NCBI GenBank assembly: GCA_030247575.1
Contig: JAOTRV010000023.1
Span: 1 to 64,000 of the forward strand
Length of the DNA stretch: 64,000 nt
Direction of reading: 5' to 3'
From: Sulfuritalea sp.
Lineage (GTDB): Bacteria > Pseudomonadota > Gammaproteobacteria > Burkholderiales > Rhodocyclaceae
Shown: piece by piece, positions 44,342-53,725 of the stretch
Numbering within the stretch: position 1 is the first letter of the stretch
Layout: each line of letters starts with the position of its first letter
The notes under the pieces: generated by a model
What the model saw: only the letters and a program-made list of their open reading frames with translations
Database searches by the model: none
What the model was told of the DNA's origin: nothing
Program-made: the position numbers and the translations under genes

Positions 44342-44435
44342 TGGGCGACAATGAAAAACTGATGGCGCAGCAATGCAAGCAGAGCAAAAATAGGCTGTGC
44401 CAAACTAAAATCACGCATTACCAAAGACATACTTC

Positions 44436-46712
44436 ATGACAGCAAAGCGTTCGCTCCAACTCGGGTGGTGGGTTCTGGTTCTGGTCGCCTTGAGCCTCTT
44501 TGGCTGGGTCGGGTGGGATCTGGCCCAGGCGAGCCAACTCGAGCAGGCCGCGGCCGAATGGCGTCAGCGCCGGGCAATCTATGCAATCATGGGACTGGCG
44601 TTGCTGGCGGCGCTGTCCGCCATCGCCTGGCAGTGGAAACGTGGTTACCACCGGACCACGGACCTGGCCAGACAACTGACCGAGGCATTCAACGAAAAGT
44701 CCCGCGAGAGCCGCGCCCTGCTCGACGCGATTCCGGATCCAGCCTGGCTGGTGGATACCCAGGGGCATTTTCTGGCGATCAACGAAGCCTTGTGCCGGGT
44801 CGCCCGCAAGCCGATGGACGCCATCCTCGGCACGACCGCCAGAGAGCTCTGGTCGCCCGAAGTCGCACAGCGGCTGCTTGACAGCCAGGCGGCGGTACTC
44901 AAGCAACGCCGCCCGCTGCGCGAGGAGCAATGGTTCGACATCGGCAACGGCCCGCAACCTTTCGAGATTCTGCGCTCCCCGGTTTACGACGAGAATGGCG
45001 AACCCAAGGGCATTGCCGGCGTGGCCTGGGACATCTCGGAACGCTACATCGCCGAAGAAAGGCGCCGGCTGATCGCTCACGTCTTCGATCACAGCAACGA
45101 GGCGATCCTGATCATGGACGCCGAAGGCAAGATCATTGCCCTCAACAAGTCCTTTTCGGCCATCACCGGCTACGTCATCGAGGATGCCAAAGGCCACCTT
45201 CCCACGCTGATCGCCGCCGAACGCCACGACACCAATTTCTTCGAGTCCATCGCCCGCAGCCTTGCCGAGCAAAACGTGTGGCGCGGCGAAGCCTGGCTGC
45301 GACGCAAGAGCGGCGAGGATTTCCCGATATGGTGCAATGTCAGCCTGATCAGCGACGAACAGGGCAAGACCATCAACCTGATCGCCTTCATCACGGATCT
45401 CTCCGAGCGCAAGGCGGCCGAGGCGCGCATTGAATCGCTGGCCAACATCGACCAGAAGACGCTGCTGCCCAATCGCCAGGGCTTCTCCCGCGAACTCGAC
45501 GACTGGCTGTCCACCGGCGCCGGGGGCGCCGTATTGGTCTTCGATCTCGATCAGCTGGGGCGCATCAACGATGCGTTCGGCCATCTGGCCGGCGATGAAT
45601 TGCTGGCGACGATCTGTACTCGCCTGCGCGCCGTGTTGCGGGACGACGACCTGCTTGGCCGCCTCGAGGGCGGCCAGTTCGCCGTCCTGCTCAAGCAGGC
45701 TCCCGAGCGGTCCGCGGTGGAAACCATGACCGGACGTCTGATCGATGCAATCGCCCAGCCGGTGACCATCCATGGCAGCGATGTCGTCACCAAGTCTTGC
45801 GTCGGAATCTGCCTGATCCCCGAAGACGGCGCGGAAAGCACCGTTCTGCTGCGAAATGCCGGGACCGCCATGCACAACGCCAGGGCCAACGGCAAGAACG
45901 TCCATCGTTTCTTTGCGGCGGACATGAGCACGGGCGTGGCGGAGCGGCTGCGCCTGGAAAGCGATTTGCGCTGGGCGCTGCAGCGCAAGGAACTCGTGCT
46001 CCACTATCAGCCGCAAGTCGATATCGCCAGCGGCCGCATCATCGGCTTCGAGAGCCTGCTGCGCTGGCGCCATCCCGAGCTGGGCCTGCTGATGCCCGAC
46101 AGCTTCATTCCTCTCGCCGAAGAAAGCCGCCTGATACTGCCGATCGGCACCTGGGTTCTGGAAGAGGCCTGCCGGCAAAACCGCGCCTGGCAGGACGAAG
46201 GCTTGCCGGCCATGATGATGGCCGTCAATCTCTCCGCCGTGCAGTTCAACGAGCATGACGTGGTGGCCATCGTGGCCAGAACGCTCGCCGCCTCGGGGCT
46301 CGATCCACGCTGGCTGGAGCTAGAGATCACCGAGGGCGTGATCATGCAGGAGCCGGAACGGGTCGTCCGTATCCTGCAGGAATTGCGCGATCTCGGCGTC
46401 AGGCTGTCGATCGACGATTTCGGCACCGGCTATTCCAGCCTGTCCTACCTCAAACGCTTCCCGATCGACAAGATCAAGATCGACAAGTCCTTTGTCCGTG
46501 ATCTCGACCGCAGCTCCGGCGACGCCGCGATCGTGCGCATGGTCATCGCCATTGCGAGGGAACTCGAACACAAGGTGATCGCCGAAGGCGTCGAAACCGC
46601 GGAGCAACTCGAATTCCTGCGCCAGCACAACTGCATCGAATACCAGGGCTATCTGTGCAGCCAGGCGGTGCCGTCCGGCGACGTGCGGGGCCTGCTCGGC
46701 CTCGATTCCTGA
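44436..46712 (+). CDS. PAS-PAS-GGDEF(degenerate)-EAL cyclic-di-GMP phosphodiesterase
   Basis: Membrane protein of 758 residues: two N-terminal helices (about 9-30, 48-66), PAS domains at about 85-200 and 210-330, GGDEF at about 335-490 and EAL at about 500-755. The cyclase signature is EGGQF instead of GGDEF, so synthesis is unlikely. The EAL active site looks complete: FESLLRW, MAVNLSAVQF, LELEITEG, SIDDFGTGYSSL, KIDKSFV and IAEGVETAEQ. It most likely degrades c-di-GMP in response to a PAS-sensed cue. The relic at 44120-44341 lies upstream. Confidence 0.9.
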   Translation: MTAKRSLQLGWWVLVLVALSLFGWVGWDLAQASQLEQAAAEWRQRRAIYAIMGLALLAALSAIAWQWKRGYHRTTDLARQLTEAFNEKSRESRALLDAIPDPAWLVDTQGHFLAINEALCRVARKPMDAILGTTARELWSPEVAQRLLDSQAAVLKQRRPLREEQWFDIGNGPQPFEILRSPVYDENGEPKGIAGVAWDISERYIAEERRRLIAHVFDHSNEAILIMDAEGKIIALNKSFSAITGYVIEDAKGHLPTLIAAERHDTNFFESIARSLAEQNVWRGEAWLRRKSGEDFPIWCNVSLISDEQGKTINLIAFITDLSERKAAEARIESLANIDQKTLLPNRQGFSRELDDWLSTGAGGAVLVFDLDQLGRINDAFGHLAGDELLATICTRLRAVLRDDDLLGRLEGGQFAVLLKQAPERSAVETMTGRLIDAIAQPVTIHGSDVVTKSCVGICLIPEDGAESTVLLRNAGTAMHNARANGKNVHRFFAADMSTGVAERLRLESDLRWALQRKELVLHYQPQVDIASGRIIGFESLLRWRHPELGLLMPDSFIPLAEESRLILPIGTWVLEEACRQNRAWQDEGLPAMMMAVNLSAVQFNEHDVVAIVARTLAASGLDPRWLELEITEGVIMQEPERVVRILQELRDLGVRLSIDDFGTGYSSLSYLKRFPIDKIKIDKSFVRDLDRSSGDAAIVRMVIAIARELEHKVIAEGVETAEQLEFLRQHNCIEYQGYLCSQAVPSGDVRGLLGLDS

Positions 46713-46743
46713 CGGCGCGTTATTGCGCCCGGCGCTGCGAAAA

Positions 46744-46769
46744 AAAACGGAGCCCACGGGCTCCGTTTT
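46744..46769 (-). terminator. Rho-independent terminator after tRNA-His
   Basis: A 12-bp stem, AAAACGGAGCCC with GGGCTCCGTTTT, is followed on the minus strand by eight T. It ends the tRNA transcript and may also act on the plus strand for the EAL gene. Confidence 0.9.
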
Positions 46770-46784
46770 CATTTCAAATTCGGG

Positions 46785-46861
46785 TGGGGTGGCTGATGGG
46801 ACTCGAACCCACGACAACTGGAATCACAATCCAGGACTCTACCAACTGAGCTACAGCCACC
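46785..46861 (-). tRNA. tRNA-His (GTG)
   Basis: A full 77-nt cloverleaf read on the minus strand: it begins GGTGGCTGTAGCTCAGTTGG with the extra 5' G typical of tRNA-His, has the anticodon arm CTGGA-TTGTGAT-TCCAG (GTG), a T arm with GGTTCGAGTCC, and acceptor end AGCCAC-C followed by an encoded CCA. Confidence 0.97.
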
Positions 46862-47072
46862 ACCGGAACTGCGCGCCGCCCGGAAAGAAAATCCCCGAGT
46901 CGGCAAGGGGGCGAATTATGGAAGATGGCGACAAAAGAAGCAAGCAATCGCCGCTCCCAAGCTTGTCACTGGAGATGAACTCGCGTAAGATATTTGCAGA
47001 ACGTTGTTCCACTATGCAGTTCTTCGAGCTTTCCCGGCCGCGCAGCGGCAAAACGCAAAGGACCCGACATCC

Positions 47073-48293
47073 ATGGATCTCAATTTCACTGCCGCGGAGC
47101 AGTCGTTCAGGGAAGAGGTGCGCAACTTCCTGCGCGCAAAACTGCCCGCTGACATCAGCCGCAAGGTGCTCGGCGGCAAGCGTCTGGAAAAGGACGATTT
47201 CGTCCGCTGGCAGCAGATACTGCACGCGCAGGGATGGGGCGCGACAGGCTGGCCGGTGGCCTTCGGCGGCACCGGCTGGAATGCGGTGCAGCAGCATATT
47301 TTCGACGAGGAATGCGCCGACGCCGGGGCGCCGCTGCAACTGCCCTTCGGTCTCAAGATGGTGGCGCCGGTGATCATGGCCTTCGGCAATCCGGCGCAGC
47401 AGCAGCGCTTCCTGCCACGCATCATCGACGGCAGCGACTGGTGGTGCCAGGGCTATTCCGAACCCGGTTCCGGTTCCGATCTGGCCTCGCTCAAGACCCG
47501 TGCCGTCCGGGTCAACTCACCTGAGGGCGACCATTACGTAGTGACGGGACAGAAGACCTGGAATACGCTCGGCCAGTACGCCGACTGGATTTTCTGCCTC
47601 GTCCGTACCAGCACCGAAGGCCGCCAGCAGGAAGGCATTTCCTTCCTGCTGATCGACATGAAGAGCCCCGGTATCGAAGTGCGCCCGATCATCATGCTGG
47701 ACGGCGAACACGAGATCAACGAAGTCTGGTTCGAGGACGTCCGCGTTCCCGTGCAGAACCTGATCGGCGAAGAAAACAAGGGCTGGACCTATGCCAAGTT
47801 CCTGCTCGGTCACGAGCGTACCGGGATCGCCGGGGTCGGCCGTTCCAAGCGCGAACTGAAGAAGCTGAAGGACATCGCAAAAAAGGAAACCGCCAACGGC
47901 CGGCCGCTGATCGAAGATCAGCGCTTTCGCGACCGCATCGCGCAGGTCGAGCTCGAACTCATGGCGCTGGAAATCACCAATCTGCGCGTAATCTCCGCCG
48001 AAGGCGAGAAGAAGCGCGCGCCCGGACCCGAGGCCTCCATCCTCAAGATCAAGGGTTCCGAAATCCAGCAGATGCTGACCGAGTTGCAGATGCAGACGCT
48101 GGGCCACTACGCCCTGCCCTGGATCGATGATGCGCTGGATGCGGACTGGGCTGGCGACGCGATGATGGAAGCCTACGCCGACCATGCCGCGCCGCTCTCC
48201 GGCCGCTACTTCAACGTGCGCAAGACCACCATCTACGGCGGCTCCAACGAAATCCAGAAAAACATCATTTCGCAGATGATTCTCGGTCTGTAA
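47073..48293 (+). CDS. pimC: Acyl-CoA dehydrogenase, PimC-like large subunit
   Basis: Protein of 406 residues, FAD-dependent. It opens MDLNFTAAEQSFREEVRNFL and has WWCQGYSEPGSGSDLASLKT (FAD/substrate loop) and TIYGGSNEIQKNIISQMIL at the C-terminus. Sequence flavour matches the large subunit of pimeloyl-CoA dehydrogenase. The next gene resembles the small subunit, 12 bp away, so an alpha/beta complex acting on a dicarboxylic or bulky acyl-CoA is likely (inference). It is the first gene of an eleven-gene plus-strand operon. The start at 47073 was chosen at the conserved MDLNFT. Confidence 0.88.
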   Translation: MDLNFTAAEQSFREEVRNFLRAKLPADISRKVLGGKRLEKDDFVRWQQILHAQGWGATGWPVAFGGTGWNAVQQHIFDEECADAGAPLQLPFGLKMVAPVIMAFGNPAQQQRFLPRIIDGSDWWCQGYSEPGSGSDLASLKTRAVRVNSPEGDHYVVTGQKTWNTLGQYADWIFCLVRTSTEGRQQEGISFLLIDMKSPGIEVRPIIMLDGEHEINEVWFEDVRVPVQNLIGEENKGWTYAKFLLGHERTGIAGVGRSKRELKKLKDIAKKETANGRPLIEDQRFRDRIAQVELELMALEITNLRVISAEGEKKRAPGPEASILKIKGSEIQQMLTELQMQTLGHYALPWIDDALDADWAGDAMMEAYADHAAPLSGRYFNVRKTTIYGGSNEIQKNIISQMILGL

Positions 48294-48305
48294 GGAAAAC
48301 ACCCC

Positions 48306-49430
48306 ATGGACTTCAACTACACCGAAGAACAGCTCGCGCTGCAGGACACCCTGCGCCGCTTTTACGCCCGCGATTACGCCTTCGAACAGCGCCGCGCGCT
48401 GGCGAAATCCGCCGAAGGCTTCTCGCGTCCCGCATGGAAAACCTTCGCCGATTTCGGCATCCTCGCCCTGCCCTTCCATGAAGATTTCGGAGGACTGAAC
48501 GGCAACGCCGTCGACACCATGCTGGTCATGGAAATGCTCGGCCGCGGGCTCGCCCTCGAACCCTACGTCCCGACCGTCGCGCTCTGCGGCGGGCTGATCC
48601 GCGACGCCGGCAACACGGCGCAGAAGGAAGCGCTGCTGCCCGCCATCGCCGGCGGCGAACTGATGCTGGCCCTGGCGCACTTCGAGCCCGGCGCCCGCTA
48701 CGAAGTCGATCGCGTCGCCACCACCGCGACCGCCTCCGGCTCCGGCTGGCAGCTCGACGGCACCAAGGCCGTGGTGCTGGGCGCGCCGTCGGCCGACAAG
48801 CTGATCGTTTCAGCGCGCGATGGCAAGGGCCTGTCACTGTTCCTGATCGACGCCAAGGCTCCCGGCGTCACGCTGCGCGCCTATCCGACGCAGGATGGCG
48901 CCCGCGCCGCCGACATCAGGCTGAGCAAGGTCGCGGTCGGCGCCGACGCGCTGATCGGCACCGCCGGCGGTGCGCTGCCGGTCATCGAACGCGCCATCGA
49001 CTACGCCAATGCCGCCCTCTGCGCCGAGGCTGTCGGCATCATGTCGGCGCTCAATGAAGTCACGCTCGAATACCTGAAGACACGCAAGCAATTCGGCGTG
49101 CCGATCGGCAAGTTCCAGGCGCTGCAGCACCGCATGGCCGACATGGTGATCGCCACCGAGCAGGCCCGCTCGATGGCCACGCTCGCCGCAGTGCGCGTCG
49201 ACTCGACCGATGCCGTCGAGCGCAGCCGCTCGGTCGCCGCCGCCAAAGCCTACGTCACGCAGTCGGCACGTCTGGTCGGCCAGCAGGCAGTGCAACTGCA
49301 TGGCGGCATGGGCGTGGTCGATGAACTCAACGTCGCCCATTACTTCAAGCGCCTGACCATGATCGGGCTGACTTTCGGCGACGCGGACTACCACCTGGGC
49401 AAGTTCAGCGACACCCTGCTGGCCGCCTGA
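48306..49430 (+). CDS. pimD: Acyl-CoA dehydrogenase, PimD-like small subunit
   Basis: Protein of 374 residues. The segments MDFNYTEEQLALQDTLRRFY, DYAFEQRRALAKSAEGFSRP and MLVMEMLGRGLALEPYVPTV are typical of the pimeloyl-CoA dehydrogenase small subunit. The loop that normally carries the substrate-contacting Ser/Thr is poor (LAHFEPGARYEVDRV), as in non-catalytic partner subunits of paired dehydrogenases. It probably forms a heterotetramer with the preceding protein. Confidence 0.88.
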   Translation: MDFNYTEEQLALQDTLRRFYARDYAFEQRRALAKSAEGFSRPAWKTFADFGILALPFHEDFGGLNGNAVDTMLVMEMLGRGLALEPYVPTVALCGGLIRDAGNTAQKEALLPAIAGGELMLALAHFEPGARYEVDRVATTATASGSGWQLDGTKAVVLGAPSADKLIVSARDGKGLSLFLIDAKAPGVTLRAYPTQDGARAADIRLSKVAVGADALIGTAGGALPVIERAIDYANAALCAEAVGIMSALNEVTLEYLKTRKQFGVPIGKFQALQHRMADMVIATEQARSMATLAAVRVDSTDAVERSRSVAAAKAYVTQSARLVGQQAVQLHGGMGVVDELNVAHYFKRLTMIGLTFGDADYHLGKFSDTLLAA

Positions 49431-49432
49431 AC

Positions 49433-51229
49433 ATGGCCGGAATCATCAATCGCCGCGATCTGGAATTCCAGCTCTTCGAAGTCCTCGATACCGAGTCCCT
49501 GACATCCCGCCCGCGCTACGCCGAGCACAGCAAGGAAACCTTCCTCGCCGTGCTCGACACGGCCGAGGCCATGGCGACCGAGAAGTTCGCGCCGCACAAC
49601 CACAAGGCCGACGAGAACGAGCCGACCTTCGACGGCAGCAGTGTGCGCATGATTCCCGAGGTCAAGGAGGCACTGAAGCACTTCTGCGAAGCTGGCTTCA
49701 TTGCGGCCGCACACGACTTCGAACGCGGCGGCATGCAGTTGCCGGTGGTCATGACGCAGGCGGCCTTCTCGCTGTTCAAGAGCGCCAACGTCGGTACCGC
49801 CGCCTATCCCTTCCTCACCATCGGCAACGCCAACGTCATTCACCGCTTCGGCACCGAGGCGCAGCACAGAAAGTACCTGGAACCGCTGCTCGCCGGCCGC
49901 TTCTTCGGCACCATGGCGCTGACCGAGCCGCAAGCCGGGTCGAGCCTGTCCGACATCACGACCGCGGCGACACCCAATACCGACGGCACGTATTCGATCA
50001 GCGGCAACAAGATCTTCATTTCCGCCGGCGATCACGAACTGTCCGAGAACATCGTGCACCTGGTGCTGGCCAAGATCCCCGGCGGGCCGCCGGGAGTCAA
50101 GGGCATCTCGCTGTTCATCGTGCCCAAGTTCCGCGTCGATGAAGACGGTACGCCCGGCGCGAAGAACGACGTGACGCTGACCGGCCTGATCCACAAAATG
50201 GGCTATCGCGGCACCACCTCGACCATGCTGGCCTTCGGCGAGAAGGGGCAGTGCATCGGCGAACTGGTGGGCGAGGCGCACAAGGGCCTGTCCTACATGT
50301 TCCACATGATGAACGAGGCGCGCATCGGCGTCGGCATGGGCGCCGTGATGCTCGGCTACCGCGGCTACCTCGCTTCGCTGGCCTACGCAAGGGAGCGTCC
50401 ACAGGGCCGGGCGCCGACCAACAAGAGTCCCGCCGAGCCGCAGGTGCCGATCATCGGGCATGCCGACGTCAAGCGCATGCTGCTGGCGCAGAAAGCCTAT
50501 GTCGAAGCCGGCTACGCGCTGTGCCTGTATTGCGCCAGACTGGTCGACGAGCAAAGAGTCGGCGCCGACGACACGGCGAAGCAGGAGGCAGGCTTGCTGC
50601 TCGACCTGCTGACGCCGATCGCCAAGTCATGGCCATCGCAGTGGTGCCTCGAAGCCAACAGCCTCGCCATCCAGATCCACGGCGGCTACGGCTACACCCG
50701 CGAATATCCGGTCGAGCAGTTCTACCGCGACAATCGCCTCAATCCGATCCACGAAGGCACGCACGGTATTCAGGCGCTGGACCTGCTGGGGCGCAAGGCG
50801 GTGATGAACGACGGCGCGGCGATGAAGCTGTTCATGCGCGATGCGCAGCAGACCATCGCCGCGGCGAAAGCCGACACGGCCCTCGCCGGCCATGCCGCGG
50901 AGCTGGACGCCGCGCTGGGCGAGATTGCGACCACGCTGCAGGCGCTCGGCCCCGTGCTGGCGGGCAATCCGACGCTCGCGCTGGCCAACGCCGTGCTCTT
51001 CCTCGAAGCCTTCGGGCATACGGTCATCGCCTGGATCTGGCTGCGCCAGGCGCTGGCGGCACGACACGGACTGCAGCAGGGCGTGGCTGGCGACGCGGCG
51101 TTTTATCGTGGCAAACTGACGGCCTGTCGCTGGTTCTATCGCTGGGAACTGCCCAAGACGACGCAGTGGCACGAACTGCTGCGCAGCCTCGACGACACCA
51201 CACTGACCATGCCCGCCGAAAGCTTCTAA
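49433..51229 (+). CDS. Long acyl-CoA dehydrogenase with C-terminal extension (DmdC/FadE-like)
   Basis: Protein of 598 residues, longer than usual short- and medium-chain dehydrogenases. Core motifs: MALTEPQAGSSLSDITTAAT, GYRGTTSTMLAFGEKGQCIG and IQIHGGYGYTREYPVEQFYR, followed by a 130-residue C-terminal extension (about 465-598). This architecture fits the DmdC-like group, which includes enzymes for methylthiopropionyl-CoA and for long-chain substrates. It starts 2 bp after pimD. It would introduce the alpha,beta double bond; the substrate is unknown. Confidence 0.88.
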   Translation: MAGIINRRDLEFQLFEVLDTESLTSRPRYAEHSKETFLAVLDTAEAMATEKFAPHNHKADENEPTFDGSSVRMIPEVKEALKHFCEAGFIAAAHDFERGGMQLPVVMTQAAFSLFKSANVGTAAYPFLTIGNANVIHRFGTEAQHRKYLEPLLAGRFFGTMALTEPQAGSSLSDITTAATPNTDGTYSISGNKIFISAGDHELSENIVHLVLAKIPGGPPGVKGISLFIVPKFRVDEDGTPGAKNDVTLTGLIHKMGYRGTTSTMLAFGEKGQCIGELVGEAHKGLSYMFHMMNEARIGVGMGAVMLGYRGYLASLAYARERPQGRAPTNKSPAEPQVPIIGHADVKRMLLAQKAYVEAGYALCLYCARLVDEQRVGADDTAKQEAGLLLDLLTPIAKSWPSQWCLEANSLAIQIHGGYGYTREYPVEQFYRDNRLNPIHEGTHGIQALDLLGRKAVMNDGAAMKLFMRDAQQTIAAAKADTALAGHAAELDAALGEIATTLQALGPVLAGNPTLALANAVLFLEAFGHTVIAWIWLRQALAARHGLQQGVAGDAAFYRGKLTACRWFYRWELPKTTQWHELLRSLDDTTLTMPAESF

Positions 51230-51235
51230 AAAACC

Positions 51236-52012
51236 ATGAACCACCCCAACATCCTTGTCACCGACAGCGACGGCATCGTCAGCATCGAGATCAGCCGCCG
51301 CGACAAGAAGAACGCCATCACCGGCGACATGTATCGCGCCATGAGCGATGCCCTGTGCCATGCCCGCGAGCAGCACCACGTCAGGGTGGTGCTGATCCGG
51401 GGACAGAGCGACCTGTTCACCGCCGGCAACGATCTCGGCGACTTCCTCCATCGCAAGGCGAACGACCCGAGCGCGGCGATTCCCTTCCTGCACCTTCTGT
51501 CCGCCTTCGAAAAGCCGCTGGTGGCCGCCGTCGCCGGCAATGCAGTGGGCATCGGCACCACGCTGCTGCTGCACTGCGACCTGGTCTATGCGGCGGAAAA
51601 TGCGAAATTCCAGTTGCCCTTCGTCAATCTCGCCCTGTGTCCCGAGGCCGGTTCGAGCCTGCTGCTGCCGCGCCTTGCCGGCCACCAGCGCGCGGCCGAA
51701 CTGCTGCTGCTCGGCGAACCCTTCGATGCCGCAACGGCGCGCGAGGCTGGATTCGTCAATCGCGTGGTCGCCGCCGATCAGTTGATGGAGACGGCGATGG
51801 CCGCCGCCAGGAAGCTCGCCGCGCTGCCAAGCCAGTCGCTGGCCGTCACCAAGGCGTTGATGAAGCGCCCGCCCGATCGCAGCGCCATCGAGACCATCGA
51901 CGAAGAAGCGATCTTCTTCGCCGACCTCGTCGCGGCGCCCGCGGCCAAGGAAATTTTCAGTGCCTTCCTCGAAAAGCGCCCTGCCGATCCGGCAAAGATT
52001 CACGGAGCCTGA
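51236..52012 (+). CDS. Enoyl-CoA hydratase/isomerase family protein
   Basis: Protein of 258 residues with the crotonase fold. The oxyanion-hole segments are LIRGQSDLFTAGNDLGDFLH and AAVAGNAVGIGTTLLLHCDL. The residues at the usual catalytic Glu positions are FVNLALCPEAGSS, with one Glu apparent, so it may be an isomerase or a hydratase. It follows the long dehydrogenase by 6 bp. Confidence 0.88.
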   Translation: MNHPNILVTDSDGIVSIEISRRDKKNAITGDMYRAMSDALCHAREQHHVRVVLIRGQSDLFTAGNDLGDFLHRKANDPSAAIPFLHLLSAFEKPLVAAVAGNAVGIGTTLLLHCDLVYAAENAKFQLPFVNLALCPEAGSSLLLPRLAGHQRAAELLLLGEPFDAATAREAGFVNRVVAADQLMETAMAAARKLAALPSQSLAVTKALMKRPPDRSAIETIDEEAIFFADLVAAPAAKEIFSAFLEKRPADPAKIHGA

Positions 52013-52014
52013 GC

Positions 52015-52467
52015 ATGAGCCTCAACATCCCGGTCGGCTTCAAGCCGCTCAAGCGCGGCGGCGGCTACCTCAGCAGCCTCGGCCCCTGGTACTACCGCAT
52101 CGACGAAACGAAGGGCGACAAAGGCCAGCTGGTGCTCGCCATCCGCGTCGAGGATCGCCACACCAACATCCGCCACATCGCCCACGGCGGCTTCCTCGTC
52201 ACCATCGTCGACACGGCGCTGGGCATCGTCGTCTCCAGCTCGCGCGAGCCGGCGCAGCCCATCGTCACGGTGAGCCTCACCACCAATTTCGTCGCCTCAG
52301 CCGCCCCCGGCGACTGGGTCGAAGCCCACGTCGACATCGACCGCATGGGCGGCCGCCTCGCCTATGCCAGTTGCCGCTTGCTGGTCGGCGAGCGCTGCAT
52401 CATGACCGGCAGCGGCGTGTTTGCGCTGATGAAGCCGGTTGTCCCCAAAGAGCAAACCGACGGCTAG
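52015..52467 (+). CDS. PaaI-like hot-dog thioesterase 1
   Basis: Protein of 150 residues with the hot-dog fold: NIRHIAHGGFLVTIVDTALG carries the HGG motif of PaaI-type thioesterases and VTVSLTTNFVASAAPGDWVE the dimer strand. It may release free acid or CoA from dead-end thioesters. The ATG at 52015 lies 2 bp after the enoyl-CoA hydratase stop. Confidence 0.85.
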   Translation: MSLNIPVGFKPLKRGGGYLSSLGPWYYRIDETKGDKGQLVLAIRVEDRHTNIRHIAHGGFLVTIVDTALGIVVSSSREPAQPIVTVSLTTNFVASAAPGDWVEAHVDIDRMGGRLAYASCRLLVGERCIMTGSGVFALMKPVVPKEQTDG

Positions 52468-52511
52468 CGCCGGCGGTATCGCCGCCTCCCCCAACCAAAA
52501 ACAAGGCTCCC

Positions 52512-52973
52512 ATGTCCGCCAGAGACCCCCTGATTCCCGCCGAACCCGATTTCGCCGCAACCATCCGCCGCGGCACCCTGGGCATGCCGATCGCGCGCTT
52601 TTTCGGCGTCGAGTTCAGCGACATCCGCCCGGGCCATCTCGAAGCGGTGCTGCCCTACCGCGATGAACTGAGCTACCGCCCGGGCCACTTCCAGGGCACG
52701 GCCGTTTCCGCCGTCGCCTATTTTGCCGCCACCTCGGCGCTCTCCACCCTGCTGGCCGCGAACCGCATCGGACTGACGCTGGACCAGAACGTAAAATTCC
52801 TCGCGCCCGCCGTCGGCGAAAAGCTGGTGGCGCGCGGCCGCGTCATCAGCGCCGGCTACTCGGTCGGCGTCGGCGCTGCCGATGTCTTTGCGGTGAAGGA
52901 CGGCACGGAGAGGCTCTGCGCAACGGCGCAGGTGACGGTGCGCAACGTCGACCGCAGCAAGCTTGAGGCTTGA
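52512..52973 (+). CDS. PaaI-like hot-dog thioesterase 2
   Basis: Protein of 153 residues, a second hot-dog protein in tandem. YRPGHFQGTAVSAVAYFAAT replaces the canonical HGG region, and LTLDQNVKFLAPAVGEKLVA forms the core strand. It belongs to the DUF4442/PaaI-like group; it could be a thioesterase or an acyl-CoA binding partner. The two thioesterase genes are only distantly similar. Its stop overlaps a possible TTG start of the next gene. Confidence 0.8.
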   Translation: MSARDPLIPAEPDFAATIRRGTLGMPIARFFGVEFSDIRPGHLEAVLPYRDELSYRPGHFQGTAVSAVAYFAATSALSTLLAANRIGLTLDQNVKFLAPAVGEKLVARGRVISAGYSVGVGAADVFAVKDGTERLCATAQVTVRNVDRSKLEA

Positions 52974-52975
52974 GC

Positions 52976-53707
52976 ATGCAGAAAATCCATGTCCTGCTGA
53001 AGAAGGAAGAACTCGACGCGCAGCGCCTCGAAGGCAAGGTGGTGGTGGTGCTCGACATCCTGTTCGCCACTTCGTCGATCGTCACCGCGCTGGCCCATGG
53101 CGCCACGGAAGTCGTCCCCACCCTCGACGGTCGCGCGGCGCAGGAGGCGGCCAGGGCCTATCCGGAAGGATCCTACGTGCTGTCCGGCGAACTCAACGCC
53201 GACACGCTGCCGGGCTTCGTCCATCCGACGCCGAAGGCGCTGCTGGCCGAGGGCGTCAGTGGCCGCCGCCTGATCTACTGCACCACCAACGGCACCGTGG
53301 CGCTGGCCAAGTCGAAAGACGCCGCCCATGTCTATGCCGCCGCGCTGCTCAACGGCCGCGCCGTGGTCGAGCACATCGTCGCGCAACACGCGGACAGCAC
53401 CATCCTGATCGTCTGCTCCGGCTCGGCCGACAACTTCAACCTCGAAGACTTCTACGGCGCCGGCTACCTCGTTTCGCTGTTCCGTCACCGCTTATTGGCC
53501 AACCCGGCCGACGTCGACTTTTCCGATGCCGCGCTGGCCGCCGAACTGCTGCACGACCATTGCGACGGCCTCGACGCGCTGCGCCGCGCCCGCGTCGGCC
53601 GCATGATGCTGGCGCGCCGGCTCGATGCCGAGGTGGCCTTTGCCGCGCAGGAAAGCTGTTACGACGTGGTGCCGCTGCTGCAGGACGGCGCCCTGCGTCC
53701 CGTCTGA
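52976..53707 (+). CDS. 2-phosphosulfolactate phosphatase (ComB) family protein
   Basis: Protein of 243 residues of the ComB family: VVVLDILFATSSIVTALAHG near the N-terminus, GELNADTLPGFVHPTPKAL, then IYCTTNGTVALAKSKDAA and LIVCSGSADNFNLEDFYGAG. ComB dephosphorylates phosphosulfolactate in coenzyme M synthesis, but family members occur in bacteria without that pathway. No other coenzyme M gene is visible, and its place inside an acyl-CoA operon is unexpected; the real substrate may differ. ATG 52976 chosen; TTG 52970 is an alternative. Confidence 0.8.
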   Translation: MQKIHVLLKKEELDAQRLEGKVVVVLDILFATSSIVTALAHGATEVVPTLDGRAAQEAARAYPEGSYVLSGELNADTLPGFVHPTPKALLAEGVSGRRLIYCTTNGTVALAKSKDAAHVYAAALLNGRAVVEHIVAQHADSTILIVCSGSADNFNLEDFYGAGYLVSLFRHRLLANPADVDFSDAALAAELLHDHCDGLDALRRARVGRMMLARRLDAEVAFAAQESCYDVVPLLQDGALRPV

Positions 53708-53725
53708 CCCGTCCCGAGGCAAGCC

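Noticed and set aside
44418-46256. 612-codon minus-strand frame opposite the PAS-GGDEF-EAL gene
   Set aside because: The plus strand has unambiguous EAL motifs; the antisense frame has none.
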